A DNA stretch of 64,000 nt from Bdellovibrio sp. SKB1291214 (GTDB lineage: Bacteria > Bdellovibrionota > Bdellovibrionia > Bdellovibrionales > Bdellovibrionaceae), in contig NZ_CP106855.1 of the NCBI RefSeq assembly GCF_002209355.2, positions 186,001-250,000 of the forward strand, read 5' to 3'. A program made the translations under genes and the position numbers. Of this stretch, positions 48,888 to 58,558 are shown piece after piece. The notes under the pieces are model-generated. The model saw only the letters and a list, made by a program, of their open reading frames with translations. It was not told the origin of the DNA and searched no databases. Numbering within the stretch: the first letter of the stretch is position 1; each line of letters opens with the position of its first letter.

Positions 48888-50717
48888 TGTCGTGCTCTCT
48901 TTTCCTTCTTTAGCTTTGTCGGCTAGAACCTTCTCAGCCATTGCACTCAGGCGTATACCCACTTCAGCTAGCTGATCGTTTTTCACTTCACTTGGGCAGT
49001 CTGCCATCAAGTCAGTTGCTTTCGCCGTCTTAGGGAAAGCGATCACTTCACGAATAGCGTCTGTTTCACACAGTAGCATCACCAAGCGGTCCAAGCCCCA
49101 TGCAATACCACCATGCGGAGGAGTTCCGTATTTCAAAGCCTCTAAGAAGAAACCGAATTTATGCTCTGTCTCTTCTTTGCTCATGCCAAGCAGGCGGAAC
49201 ATTGCTTGTTGAATTTCGTTACGATAGATACGGATGGATCCGCCACCCATTTCATAACCGTTACAAACAAGATCGTAAGCTTTTGCCAAGATCTTACCGT
49301 AAGCTTCTTCGTTCGTACCCAACAAGTCGTCAAACGACTCATCCTTAGGCGACGTGAATGGATGATGACGAGCTACCCAACGTTTTTCATCTGGAGAGTA
49401 CTCAAGCAATGGGAAGTCCACGACCCACAAGAATTTATATGATTTTGTATCGATCAGGTTTAATTCTTTACCCAAGTGCAAACGAAGCGTTGAAAGAGCT
49501 GCACAAGCGATGTCGAATTCATCACCCACGATCAAAGCACAATCACCTTTTTGTGCACCTGTTGCTGCAAAGATCTCTGCCAATTTTTCTGGTGTAAAGA
49601 ATTTAGAAACTGGAGAGCTCAATGTGCCGTCAGCTTCAGATTTGATCCACACCAAACCTTTTGCACCTGCACGTTTTGCCATATCAGTCAGTTTATCAAA
49701 CTGACCACGAGAGTATGCGCCACCTTTAGGAACCGCGATACCACGAACGATGCCACCGCGGGCAATGCAATCATCGAAAACTTTAAATCCTGAATTTGTG
49801 ACGATGGATTTCAAATCTTTGATTTCCATTCCGAAACGAGTGTCAGGCTTATCAATACCGTAACGATCCATGGCTTCCTGATAAGTCATACGAGGAATTT
49901 CGCCGACGTCGATACCTTTGATTTCTTTCCAGATCGTGCGAAGCATTTTTTCATTCATCGCCATGATGTCTTCTTGGTCAATGAAAGACATTTCCATATC
50001 GATTTGCGAAAACTCCGGCTGGCGGTCGGCACGCAAATCTTCGTCACGGAAGCAACGAGCGATTTGGAAGTAACGGTCATAACCTGCGATCATCAAAAGT
50101 TGTTTCAAAGTTTGCGGAGACTGTGGCAACGCATAGAACGTTCCTTGATTCACACGGGAAGGAACCAAATAGTCACGGGCACCCTCGGGAGTTGATTTAT
50201 AAAGAATCGGAGTTTCCACTTCAAGGAAGCCGTTATCAGACAGGAATCTGCGAACGACTTGAGCCACTTTGTGACGAGTGATCAAGTGAGATTGCAAACG
50301 CTCTGTACGTAAATCCAAGTAACGATATTTCAAACGAAGCATTTCATTGACGTTGTTATCACCCGCTTGGAACGGAGGCACTGCAGACTCATTCAAAATT
50401 TCACAACGAGTTGCTTCAATCTCGACTTCACCCGTTTTGATTTTAGTGTTTTTCATGCCATCTGGACGCGCACGAACGATACCTTCAACCGCGATAACAA
50501 ATTCACCACGCAGGTTTTTTGAAGCTGCAGTTTCAGCTTTATTCGGATCCAGAACTACTTGCACAATGCCTTCACGATCGCGCAAATCGATGAACACCAA
50601 ATTTCCGTGATCGCGGCGCACGTCAACCCACCCCATCACAACAACTTTTTGTCCAACATTCGCAGCAGTCATTTTGCCGCAATAATCAGTTCTCTTCAGA
50701 TCCTTAACAAATTTCAT
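48885..50717 (-). CDS. aspS: Aspartyl-tRNA synthetase
   Basis: The 610-residue class II synthetase has the N-terminal OB-fold anticodon domain ([26 protein letters not shown]), motif 1, motif 2 ([30 protein letters not shown]) and motif 3 ([14 protein letters not shown]), plus the bacterial GAD insertion domain between motifs 2 and 3. The length is that of bacterial-type AspRS. Whether it is discriminating or also charges Asn-tRNA cannot be told from these motifs alone. Confidence 0.97.
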   Translation of the reverse strand: MKFVKDLKRTDYCGKMTAANVGQKVVVMGWVDVRRDHGNLVFIDLRDREGIVQVVLDPNKAETAASKNLRGEFVIAVEGIVRARPDGMKNTKIKTGEVEIEATRCEILNESAVPPFQAGDNNVNEMLRLKYRYLDLRTERLQSHLITRHKVAQVVRRFLSDNGFLEVETPILYKSTPEGARDYLVPSRVNQGTFYALPQSPQTLKQLLMIAGYDRYFQIARCFRDEDLRADRQPEFSQIDMEMSFIDQEDIMAMNEKMLRTIWKEIKGIDVGEIPRMTYQEAMDRYGIDKPDTRFGMEIKDLKSIVTNSGFKVFDDCIARGGIVRGIAVPKGGAYSRGQFDKLTDMAKRAGAKGLVWIKSEADGTLSSPVSKFFTPEKLAEIFAATGAQKGDCALIVGDEFDIACAALSTLRLHLGKELNLIDTKSYKFLWVVDFPLLEYSPDEKRWVARHHPFTSPKDESFDDLLGTNEEAYGKILAKAYDLVCNGYEMGGGSIRIYRNEIQQAMFRLLGMSKEETEHKFGFFLEALKYGTPPHGGIAWGLDRLVMLLCETDAIREVIAFPKTAKATDLMADCPSEVKNDQLAEVGIRLSAMAEKVLADKAKEGKESTT

Positions 50718-51001
50718 GGGTAACCCTTATCAAAGGTAAGAACGCCCGGAACTATCCCAAGCATCCAAAAATACTCCCATTTTTTGAAACGAACGTCAAA
50801 ACCCAACGCACCCAGAAAACTCGAGGACATGAGTCAGATAAAAGCCTGTTCGCGAGTTTCACAGCGAGCCAAAAGCCTAGGTGAGGTCACAAATCACATC
50901 TGGCGCCGACTGTCTGAAGCGAGAAGGGTTTCCTTAAAGCTTCCCCTTAGCCGCCACGAAGCGATATACTCTTCAAACCGAGCGTTTGAAAGGACCTAAA
51001 A
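50718..51001. other. Intergenic region between aspS and the PHA-type gene
   Basis: This 284-bp gap has no convincing gene. A 71-codon open frame at 50784-50999 has no ribosome-binding site and a composition unlike its neighbours. No stable long hairpin with a T-run was seen. It should hold divergent promoters. AAAGGACCTAAAA before 51002 is the ribosome-binding region of the next gene. Confidence 0.5.
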
Positions 51002-51307
51002 ATGCCTAAGTTCACGATCAATCATGATTCCAGTCAGCCAGCTTCAGAAGCTTATAAGAAAATTAAAGAATTTTTGGCCAACGACCTTGATATTCGTAAA
51101 TTCGATCCCAAGTTAAAGTGCGATTTTAGCGATGGAACGATGAGTTGCAAGCTGAACGGTTCCCAGTTCAAAGCTGATATGAATGTTGCCGCTGCGGGCA
51201 ATGGAAGTAAGGTGTCAGTGGTCGTTGATCTGCCGTTGATGCTGACTCCGTTCAAAGGTAAGGTGCAGGAAACTTTGGAGCGAAAGCTAGCGAAGTACCT
51301 GGCTTAA
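51002..51307 (+). CDS. PHA granule-region-type small protein
   Basis: The 101-residue cytoplasmic protein matches the 'putative polyhydroxyalkanoic acid system protein' family in length and pattern: an N-terminal helix after a short strand (EAYKKIKEFLANDL), then strands KLKCDFSDGTMSCKLNGSQFKADM and SKVSVVVDLPLMLTPFKGKVQETLERKLAKYL. Functions are unproven. The fold is START-like. It lies 10 bp upstream of the sigma factor gene and may be co-transcribed with it. Confidence 0.8.
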   Translation: MPKFTINHDSSQPASEAYKKIKEFLANDLDIRKFDPKLKCDFSDGTMSCKLNGSQFKADMNVAAAGNGSKVSVVVDLPLMLTPFKGKVQETLERKLAKYLA

Positions 51308-51317
51308 AAAAGGTAGT

Positions 51318-52448
51318 ATGGCAAAAACCAAGGCGAAAACCTCAAGTACGTCGAAAGACACTAAAAAGGTAGCGGCTGCTTCGAAAGAAGCCAGCCCGAA
51401 AAAACCTGCGCCTAAAAAGTCCCCTACAAAAGAAAAAGTACAACCGAAGAAAGTTGTGGCGGAAATCGTCGACGAAGATGAGTCTTCCGATGCTTCGATG
51501 GAACACGCCGAAGCAGACAAAGCCTATGCAGTTCCATCATCCAATGACGAGCCTGAATTCGAAGATGTCGAGATTGAAGACGCTAAAAATCTTCCATCCC
51601 TAGATTCTTCCAAAGCCCTTACATCGACTGACCCCTTGGTGATGTATTTAAACGAAATTCGTCGTTACAAAGTTTTGACCAAAGAGGAAGAAACCGCCCT
51701 AGCTAAGAAATATTTTGAAACCAAAGATCCCGAAGCTGCACAGGCCTTGGTGAAATCTAATTTGCGCTTCGTGGTCAAGGTGGCTGCAGAGTATTCTAAA
51801 TTCGGCGCCAAGATGATCGACCTGATTCAAGAGGGTAATGTCGGTTTGATGCATGCCGTGCGCGAGTACAATCCCTACAAGGGCGCCCGCTTGATCACTT
51901 ATGCGGTATGGTGGATCAAAGGATATATACAAGAGTACTTGATGCGCCAATACTCCATGGTGCGCATTGGAACCACTCAGAACCAAAGAAAACTTTTCTA
52001 TCAACTTCAGAAAGAAAAGAACGCCTTAGATGCGATGGGCGTTGAACCGACAACGGCACTCATCAGCTCTCGCTTGGGAATTCCAGAGGACGAAGTTCGG
52101 GATATGGCAATGCGTATGTCAGGCCGTGACGTCAGCTTGGACAAGCCTGTCGATGACGATTCCAGTACTAGCATCGGTGATTTACAACGAAACGTCAGTG
52201 ATCAACCGCTGGACGAGCAATTAGCTCGTGAAGAGCAATTGGAAATTTTAAAACAAAAAATCGAAGCCATCCGCCCTGAACTTTCTGAGCGTGAAAAAAT
52301 CATTTTGGATGAACGTATTTTGAACGACGAGCCACTTACTTTACAAGAGATCGGTGAAAAGCACGGAATCACTCGTGAGGCTGTTCGCCAGATGGAAGCT
52401 CGTTTGATGAAAAAGATTAAATCCAAGATGGAAGAGGATGAAGAGTAA
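51318..52448 (+). CDS. rpoH: RpoH-like sigma factor with long charged N-tail
   Basis: The 376-residue sigma-70-family protein has region 1.2 (DPLVMYLNEIRRYKVLTKEEE), region 2 (LVKSNLRFVVKVAAEYSKFGAKMIDLIQEGNVGL, AVREYNPYKGARLITYAVWWIKGYI), the RpoH box NQRKLFYQLQ, region 3, and region 4 (RILNDEPLTLQEIGEKHGITREAVRQMEARLM). The RpoH box marks it as a heat-shock type sigma. The first about 95 residues are a Lys/Ala/Pro-rich stretch followed by an acidic one and are absent from E. coli RpoH (284 residues). Confidence 0.88.
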   Translation: MAKTKAKTSSTSKDTKKVAAASKEASPKKPAPKKSPTKEKVQPKKVVAEIVDEDESSDASMEHAEADKAYAVPSSNDEPEFEDVEIEDAKNLPSLDSSKALTSTDPLVMYLNEIRRYKVLTKEEETALAKKYFETKDPEAAQALVKSNLRFVVKVAAEYSKFGAKMIDLIQEGNVGLMHAVREYNPYKGARLITYAVWWIKGYIQEYLMRQYSMVRIGTTQNQRKLFYQLQKEKNALDAMGVEPTTALISSRLGIPEDEVRDMAMRMSGRDVSLDKPVDDDSSTSIGDLQRNVSDQPLDEQLAREEQLEILKQKIEAIRPELSEREKIILDERILNDEPLTLQEIGEKHGITREAVRQMEARLMKKIKSKMEEDEE

Positions 52449-52451
52449 CAA

Positions 52452-52724
52452 TTAAAATTGCCACTCTATGCTTGCGACAGCCTTCATTTTATTTGTTGCA
52501 CGCCCTGTAAAATCATCTACCGCCAAGTGACTCTTTAATTTACACTTCAAGGATCTGATGGGCTCTTCCCAAGCAACCTGCACTTCATGATCATTCAAAT
52601 TCGCACTTAATTTTTCAAGACCAGCGGTTCTAAGTTGAACCATACCTGCTTGTGCTGCTGTCGCTTGGAATATTAAGAAAAAACCAAATAAGACTGTCAT
52701 GATTTGTATGATGATAGTTTTCAT
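52452..52724 (-). CDS. Small exported protein, unknown
   Basis: From the ATG at 52724 the product is 90 residues: a signal peptide (TIIIQIMTVLFGFFLIFQATAAQA) and a mature part of about 62 residues with strand-like segments (VQLRTAGLEKLSANL, VQVAWEEPIRSLKCKL). There is no clear ribosome-binding site. It is convergent with the sigma factor gene with 3 bp between stops. No family is recognised. Confidence 0.6.
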   Translation of the reverse strand: MKTIIIQIMTVLFGFFLIFQATAAQAGMVQLRTAGLEKLSANLNDHEVQVAWEEPIRSLKCKLKSHLAVDDFTGRATNKMKAVASIEWQF

Positions 52725-52836
52725 AGATTTTATATTACAAGAGACAGTGTGAGATCTCTCACTCACATTCGAGAAGTTTCAAGACAAACTCCGAGTTCCT
52801 TGCACAAGAAAAATCAAACGACACTCGCCGATCCGA

Positions 52837-53169
52837 TTATTCGAATTGACTAGGAATTTCTGAGCCACGCACCTCGCCCTCAGGTCGGTTGGGTTGACTT
52901 TGTAAAGCCCCACCCGTCGAAGGATGGCAATCGCGGCTATGATTTTCTAATCGTGCCAAATCATTCATCTTGGTTATTCGTGATTCATCAGGGCACGGCA
53001 AGATGCCGGGACGCTGAAATGACGAAGCGGGCGTACGAACAGATTGTTGCGTCTGTGTCGACGAGCTGTAGTCATTAATAAGGGCGTCGCTTAAAGTGGG
53101 ACCTGGAGCGGCAACAGCGGAACCTGAATAAATAAATAGACTTGCTAGAAGTACCTGTAGAACTCTCAT
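52837..53169 (-). CDS. Small exported Ser/Pro-rich protein, unknown
   Basis: The ATG at 53169 follows GGAGG and gives 110 residues. The signal peptide ends SAVAAPG. The mature part is rich in Ser, Pro, Gln and Arg and looks disordered, with two Cys (LPCPDES, RDCHPST). It is between the RpoH region and the fliA terminator. No family is recognised. Confidence 0.65.
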   Translation of the reverse strand: MRVLQVLLASLFIYSGSAVAAPGPTLSDALINDYSSSTQTQQSVRTPASSFQRPGILPCPDESRITKMNDLARLENHSRDCHPSTGGALQSQPNRPEGEVRGSEIPSQFE

Positions 53170-53291
53170 AAAGGCCTCCTCCATTGAATTATATCACAAG
53201 GAGTCCTAGCAAGGCGGAGGTCTGTTGAAGATCATAGACAAGAGCGCCAATCCCGACTTTGGAATGGCATCTGATTCCTGCAAGCGAAATG

Positions 53292-53323
53292 AAAAACGCC
53301 ATGGATACTTCCATGGCGTTTTA
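53292..53323 (-). terminator. Intrinsic terminator after fliA
   Basis: AAAACGCCATGG-ATACTT-CCATGGCGTTTT: 12-bp perfect stem, 6-nt loop, with A- and T-rich ends. It lies 24 bp after the fliA stop and ends the flagellar operon. It can act on either strand. Confidence 0.9.
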
Positions 53324-53346
53324 ATTATTCAAATACAAATGGAGTT

Positions 53347-54132
53347 CTATGCGACTTCCAATTCTCCTGCACCAATAGTTGCAGCAAGTTTCGCGCGAAG
53401 GCGAGTCACCGCTTGAGCGTGCAATTGAGAAACGCGGGATTCAGTCACGCGCAACACTTGACCGATCTCTTTCAAGTTCAGATCTTCATAATAATACAAA
53501 GAAAGAACCAAACGTTGTCTTTCAGGAAGCTCTTCGATAGCAGTAGCCACAACTTCTTTGATGTTTTTAACATTCAATTGATTGAAAGGGCTGTTCGTAC
53601 GAGAACCTTCCAAAATATCCATAATAGATTTTTTGTCTGTATTACTGAACGTCGTCGCTTGATCGATTGGCAACAAGCTCACAGGGCGAACTTGGTTAAC
53701 CATGTCGTGGAACTCATCAATGCTGATGTTAAGTGCTTTCGCAACTTCTTCATCTGTCGCTGCACGACCCAAATCAGCTTCCAATTGAACCATTGTGCGA
53801 TCCAAAAGTTTTGCTTTATCACGAATAGAACGTGGCACCCAGTCTTGAGCACGAAGTTCATCCAAGATAGCACCGCGAATACGGAATTCAGCGTAAGTTT
53901 TAAATTTATTATCACGTGTGGAATCGTATTTCTCGATGGCATCCATCAAGCCGATAACACCCGCAGAAATCAAGTCATCCAATTCGATGTTAGAGGGAAG
54001 TCTAACGGCGATCTTCTGAGCGATAAATTTAATGAGTGGAGCGTATTCTTTAATTAGATCGTCTTTTTTAGTCGGCGCGAGCTGACGTGGCTCATCCTTG
54101 TACTTCTTCAACAATGCCGCATTTTTCCCCAT
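53347..54132 (-). CDS. fliA: Flagellar sigma factor FliA (sigma-28)
   Basis: The 261-residue sigma factor has region 2 (IELDDLISAGVIGLMDAIEKYD, FKTYAEFRIRGAILDELRAQDWVPRSIRDKA, the FliA-type 'LDELR-DWVPR' phrase), region 3 and region 4 (LPERQRLVLSLYYYEDLNLKEIGQVLRVTESRVSQLHAQA). It directs late flagellar and chemotaxis genes. It is the last gene of the operon, 79 bp after the MinD-like gene. An anti-sigma factor FlgM is not in the window. Confidence 0.95.
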   Translation of the reverse strand: MGKNAALLKKYKDEPRQLAPTKKDDLIKEYAPLIKFIAQKIAVRLPSNIELDDLISAGVIGLMDAIEKYDSTRDNKFKTYAEFRIRGAILDELRAQDWVPRSIRDKAKLLDRTMVQLEADLGRAATDEEVAKALNISIDEFHDMVNQVRPVSLLPIDQATTFSNTDKKSIMDILEGSRTNSPFNQLNVKNIKEVVATAIEELPERQRLVLSLYYYEDLNLKEIGQVLRVTESRVSQLHAQAVTRLRAKLAATIGAGELEVA

Positions 54133-54211
54133 ATTTATCCCTCTTGAAGTCTATGTTAGCAAACAGCCCTGTGCGCTGAAAGTCCAATTCTGTAACGGCC
54201 TAGGAGTCACC

Positions 54212-55042
54212 TTAGGCGATACCCACCACTTGGTCCCAAAACATCTGCATTCCCCCATTAGCTTCAATTAACTTAGAGGATTTCTCGATCTGCGCAGAAA
54301 TTTGACGAATTGCCTTAGAAGATTCTGCTCCAATATCATGTCTCACAATGAGACGCTGCATTTGAGTTGCTTTTCTCAACACAGCATCATTTGGAACTGA
54401 TCCCCAGTAATCAAGACCAATGTACAGGAAACGACTTACAACATCGTTGAAACGCTTGTACAAATTGATGCCGTCTTCTTCATCACGCACTTGATTGCAC
54501 ACGATGGAGAAGTGATTCACCTTGTAGTGTTTGTTTAGAACTTTAATAAGCGCATAAGCATCGGCGAAGCTTGATGGATCAGGAGTGATAACCACACTCA
54601 CTGACTGCGCCGCAGAGTTAAGGAACAAAACATTTTCCGCAATGCCCGGAGCCGTATCGATCAATAGGAAATCAAATCCCATCGGCAAAGTACTAACAGC
54701 TTCTACCATCGCACGTCTTTCAAAGTGGTTCATGTTGTTAAATTCAACAACACCGCTGCCACCCGGAATTAAATAAACATCTTTAGACACTTCCAACAAA
54801 ATGTCTTTCATTTCCTTGCGACCCGCGATGATATCGTGAATCGTACCTTGGCTTTTGGCACCGAACATGATGTCCACGTTCGCCATTCCCAAGTCACCGT
54901 CAAGGATTAGAACCTTCTTCCCTTTTTGCGCAAGGCTCAAGGCAAGATTGGCTACCAACGTTGTTTTACCAACACCACCCTTTCCAGAAGTAATGCTGAT
55001 CGTTCTTGTGCGATATAAATCGAATGTATTTAAACGGCTCAT
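54212..55042 (-). CDS. flhG: MinD-like ATPase FlhG
   Basis: The 276-residue ParA/MinD-type ATPase has the deviant Walker A SGKGGVGKTTLVANLA near the N-terminus, DGDLGMANVDIMFG (Walker A' region) and LLIDTAPGIAENVL (Walker B). FlhG limits flagellar number and works against FlhF. Its start overlaps the flhF stop by 4 bp. The coding region contains one copy of the GTCTCA-N3-TGAGAC palindrome at 54340-54354. The N-terminal DQAxxLR helix seen in many FlhG proteins is not evident. Confidence 0.93.
   Translation of the reverse strand: MSRLNTFDLYRTRTISITSGKGGVGKTTLVANLALSLAQKGKKVLILDGDLGMANVDIMFGAKSQGTIHDIIAGRKEMKDILLEVSKDVYLIPGGSGVVEFNNMNHFERRAMVEAVSTLPMGFDFLLIDTAPGIAENVLFLNSAAQSVSVVITPDPSSFADAYALIKVLNKHYKVNHFSIVCNQVRDEEDGINLYKRFNDVVSRFLYIGLDYWGSVPNDAVLRKATQMQRLIVRHDIGAESSKAIRQISAQIEKSSKLIEANGGMQMFWDQVVGIA
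54340..54354. repeat. GTCTCA-N3-TGAGAC palindrome, copy 3
   Basis: GTCTCA-CAA-TGAGAC inside the flhG coding region, in codons for RLIVR. On the minus strand it reads with the same flanks as copy 1 (CGTCTCATT, any base, TGAGACA). Confidence 0.8.
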
Positions 55043-56469
55043 ACGGCTTCAGAATCCTGTTGTTTAAATTTCGTAATTTTGAACATCAAATCCAACAAAC
55101 GCTCTTTCGTTGCAAATTCAAAGTCCTCTGGAACTCTGGAACCGATACCAAAAGAGTGAAGTGGGATATCAAAACGTTTCATGAAATTGTAAATCGTGCC
55201 GTGCTGGGTGGATTCATCCAAACCGGTGAACACCACATCTTTATAACCAAGCACCGAGTATCGACGTCCCAACTCGATTGCGTCAGCATCTTTTGTATTT
55301 GTGGACATCGTCAAATGCACGTTTGCATTCAAAGCTTGTGGCGGTAAAAGACTGCGTAACAAATTGATTTCCTCGTTATTTTTCAAACTCAAACCAGCGA
55401 AATCCACTAACACGCAATCAACGTTTGCCAGATAGCGCATCAAATTGTGCCAGTCATTTTGCGTGCGGATCACAGAGAATGGAACATTCAAAATCTGCGC
55501 ATAGATCTTCATCTGATCAGCCGCGCCTACTTTAAAAGTATCCGTCGTAAAAATCGCCACTTTTTTGCGCTCACGAACGACCATGTGACTTGCCATTTTA
55601 ATTAAAGCAGATGTTTTACCACTGCCCGCTGGGCCCACGAAGCAATGAATTTTTCCAGCTGTCGGGTTTTGAGCAATTTTGATTGCATCTAAAACATGGC
55701 GAGCAACGAAGGCCTCAGCCAACGCTTTGTTCTTAAGTTTCAATGCAGGCAAAGTCTCTTGAGCTTGGGTCAAGATATCCGCCGCGATTTCTGGGGCCAT
55801 ACCAGAGCGAGTTAACTTTTCAAAGATGGAGCTCAGATCATAGTTGATCCCGTAGTCAGCACCCGGATGCGCACCAACAAAAGATTGCGGCATCGTTTGG
55901 AACTGAGTGATCACATTTTTTAAGCTAGCGATCTCGTTTTTCAAGGCGATGATTTCAGCAGACTCCGCAGCTGATTTTACAACCGGAGCTGGCGCCGCTT
56001 TCACGGGCGCAACAGCTTTTTTAGGAGCAAAATTCTGCTCCTGTTCCTGGAAAGCATGAAGCGCACGTTGTGCCGCATTTTTCACTCTTTCCTCTGACAA
56101 CTGCTGTTGGCGAGCATAATTATTTTCATCATCGATATCGATATAACGACGTTGTGTAATAGCTGGAGGAGGCTGGCTTTTTTGCACATGCTTATCCACC
56201 ATCTTTTGGATCAACTCTTTTTGTTGTTTTGCGGAGCTTTGCGCGAATCTTTCGCGATCTTGCTCGCGCAAACGTGACTCTGCAAATTTCTTTTTTTGCA
56301 AAGTCTCTTCGGAGACGGCGGCGGTGATTTCAACACTGCCTTCGCCCACCAGCCCGAAGCTTTTGTTGTTGTCGCGTGCAGAAAGGATAATGGCATCAGG
56401 ACCCAATTGGGTCTTCACCATCTCCAGAGCTTCCTTCATTGTACGTGCTTCAAATTTCTTAACCTGCAT
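55039..56469 (-). CDS. flhF: SRP-type GTPase FlhF with altered motifs
   Basis: The 476-residue protein has the FlhF N-domain start (KKFEARTMKEALEMVKTQLGPDAIILSARD), a Lys/Gln/Ala-rich linker, an N-domain helix set (about 200-265) and the G domain. G1 is GPAGSGKTS and G2 is TTDTFKVGAADQM, both canonical. The G3 loop reads DFAGLS instead of DTAGRx, and G4 reads TGLDES instead of TK-DE. FlhF sets the polar place of the flagellum. These changes may weaken GTP hydrolysis or binding. The start overlaps flhA by 11 bp. Confidence 0.93.
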   Translation of the reverse strand: MQVKKFEARTMKEALEMVKTQLGPDAIILSARDNNKSFGLVGEGSVEITAAVSEETLQKKKFAESRLREQDRERFAQSSAKQQKELIQKMVDKHVQKSQPPPAITQRRYIDIDDENNYARQQQLSEERVKNAAQRALHAFQEQEQNFAPKKAVAPVKAAPAPVVKSAAESAEIIALKNEIASLKNVITQFQTMPQSFVGAHPGADYGINYDLSSIFEKLTRSGMAPEIAADILTQAQETLPALKLKNKALAEAFVARHVLDAIKIAQNPTAGKIHCFVGPAGSGKTSALIKMASHMVVRERKKVAIFTTDTFKVGAADQMKIYAQILNVPFSVIRTQNDWHNLMRYLANVDCVLVDFAGLSLKNNEEINLLRSLLPPQALNANVHLTMSTNTKDADAIELGRRYSVLGYKDVVFTGLDESTQHGTIYNFMKRFDIPLHSFGIGSRVPEDFEFATKERLLDLMFKITKFKQQDSEAV

Positions 56470-58558
56470 GGCTCATCTCCACAAGGGCAACCGCTTGAAC
56501 ATCCGCATCCGACGTCAACTCGTTATGCGAAAGCACAACTAGTTGAGGAATAAAACGCGAAGTCAGTTTGTAAATATGTCGACGAGAAGTCGGGCTGGTC
56601 AGCAGGATCGGCTGACTTGCGACTTCTGGGTGATTTTCCACAGCCCGCGCGATCTCGTTGATCAAGCGGTGTGCTGTATTTGGATCCATCACCAATTGCA
56701 CACCTTGCTCTGTTTGCAGGAGTGAGTTGGCAATGAGTTCCTCGATCACAGGATGCAACGTCATCACTGGAATGTTGCCCTGGTCAGTTGTATATTTTGC
56801 CGTAATACCGCGAGCCAGAGATCTGCGAACAGCCTCTGTCAACACTTCGATGTCTTTTGTACGTGGAGCTTCATCAGCCAACGTTTCAAAGATCGTCAAT
56901 AGGTTACGAATTGACACTTGTTCCTTAAGGAGGGTTTGCATAACGCGAACCACAGAACCCAATGACATAAGATCTGGGATAAGTTCTTCCACCACTTTCG
57001 GATGAGATTTTTTGAAGTTCTCAACCAAGGAGGCAGCTTCTTGACGACCCAACAACTCATGAGCGTGGGAGCGAATGATCTCGGTTAAGTGAGTTGCCAT
57101 CACAGTTGGCAAGTCAACAACCGTGTATCCAGCGATCTCTGCATCTTCCTTACGGTTTGGAGAAATCCAAAGAGCATCAAGACCGAACGCTGGCTCTTTC
57201 GTTTTAATGCCATCTATATTTTCAGTGACATTGCCCGGATCCATCGCCAAGACAGATTCAGGACGAAGTGTACCGCCGCCGACTTTGTTACCTTTGATCA
57301 TCACGCGGTACTCACCTGGAGCCAATTGCAAGTTGTCGCGGATATGGATACTTGGGACCACGATCCCCAAATCCAAAGCGAATTGCTTACGGATACTGAC
57401 GATACGTTCAAGCAAGTCACCCGATTGGTCAGATTCTACGATACTGATCAGGCCGTAACCAACTTCCAATTCCACCATATCGACTGGAAGCATGCTTTCG
57501 ATGTTTTCCTTTTTCGGCGCCGTAGCTTGAGTTTCCAAAGCTTTCTTTTCTGCTGCAGCATGCTCGGCTTTGAATTTTTTGAGTGCCCATGATGTTGCAC
57601 ACAAGATACCACCCATAATTAAGAATGGAACTGTCGGCAATCCAGGTACAACTCCCATCAAGAGCAATACCCCGCCCGAAATCATAACAGCACGTGGATT
57701 GATCAAAAGTTGGCCCGTAACCTCTTGCCCCATGTTCTTATCAGAGTTCGAAGTACGAGTTACAATCATACCGGCTGCAGTAGAGATGATCAGAGCTGGA
57801 ATTTGCGCAAGCAAACCGTCACCAATCGTCAACATCGTGTAGTACTTGGCAGCGGTGCCAACATCCAAACCTTTCTGGATCACACCAATTCCCAAACCAC
57901 CAATGACATTAATGAGTGTAATGATGATCCCGGCAATTGCATCACCACGAACGAATTTAGAAGCACCGTCCATCGCTCCGTAAAAGTCAGCTTCCTGCTC
58001 GATTTGACGACGACGCTTACGCGCTTCAGCTTCGGTAATGTGACCGGCATTCAATTCGGCATCGATCGACATTTGCTTACCTGGCATTGCATCTAAAGTA
58101 AAACGAGCTGCGACTTCGGCCACGCGCCCAGAACCCTTCGTGATAACCATGAAGTTGATGACGATCAAAATCGCAAACATGATGAAACCGATAACGTAGT
58201 TACCGCCGACAACGAAGTTCGCGAACGAAGCGATCACATCGCCGGCCGCCTTTTCACCTTCATGTCCGTGAGTCAGGATCAAACGAGTTGTCGCAACGTT
58301 GAGCGCTAGACGGAACAATGTGGTTATCAATAACAGGGACGGGAAAGATGTAAAATCAAGAGCTCTTTCTGTATAGATGCTCACAAGCAAGATCAAGATA
58401 CTGATCGCCAAAGAAAACGTAAGCGAGATGTCTAACATCAAAGGTGGCAATGGAATGATCATCACCGCCAAGATAGCTAGAATACCAAACGCAATAAAAA
58501 GATCCGTATTTTTCGTATACTTTTCGAATCTTTTTAAAAACTGAAAAACATCTTCCAT
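56459..58558 (-). CDS. flhA: Flagellar export gate protein FlhA
   Basis: The 699-residue protein has about eight N-terminal membrane helices (1-330) and the conserved cytoplasmic FHIPEP loop region (GSGRVAEVAARFTLDAMPGKQMSIDAELNAG). A large C-terminal ring domain follows (from about 355: VDMVELEVGYGLISIV), binding chaperone-substrate complexes. It forms the nonameric gate of the export apparatus. Its start codon shares one base with the flhB stop. Confidence 0.97.
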   Translation of the reverse strand: MEDVFQFLKRFEKYTKNTDLFIAFGILAILAVMIIPLPPLMLDISLTFSLAISILILLVSIYTERALDFTSFPSLLLITTLFRLALNVATTRLILTHGHEGEKAAGDVIASFANFVVGGNYVIGFIMFAILIVINFMVITKGSGRVAEVAARFTLDAMPGKQMSIDAELNAGHITEAEARKRRRQIEQEADFYGAMDGASKFVRGDAIAGIIITLINVIGGLGIGVIQKGLDVGTAAKYYTMLTIGDGLLAQIPALIISTAAGMIVTRTSNSDKNMGQEVTGQLLINPRAVMISGGVLLLMGVVPGLPTVPFLIMGGILCATSWALKKFKAEHAAAEKKALETQATAPKKENIESMLPVDMVELEVGYGLISIVESDQSGDLLERIVSIRKQFALDLGIVVPSIHIRDNLQLAPGEYRVMIKGNKVGGGTLRPESVLAMDPGNVTENIDGIKTKEPAFGLDALWISPNRKEDAEIAGYTVVDLPTVMATHLTEIIRSHAHELLGRQEAASLVENFKKSHPKVVEELIPDLMSLGSVVRVMQTLLKEQVSIRNLLTIFETLADEAPRTKDIEVLTEAVRRSLARGITAKYTTDQGNIPVMTLHPVIEELIANSLLQTEQGVQLVMDPNTAHRLINEIARAVENHPEVASQPILLTSPTSRRHIYKLTSRFIPQLVVLSHNELTSDADVQAVALVEMSHAG

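Noticed and set aside
50784-50999. A 71-codon basic open frame between aspS and the PHA-type gene
   Set aside because: There is no ribosome-binding site, the composition is unlike neighbours, and its end runs into the ribosome-binding region of the next gene.
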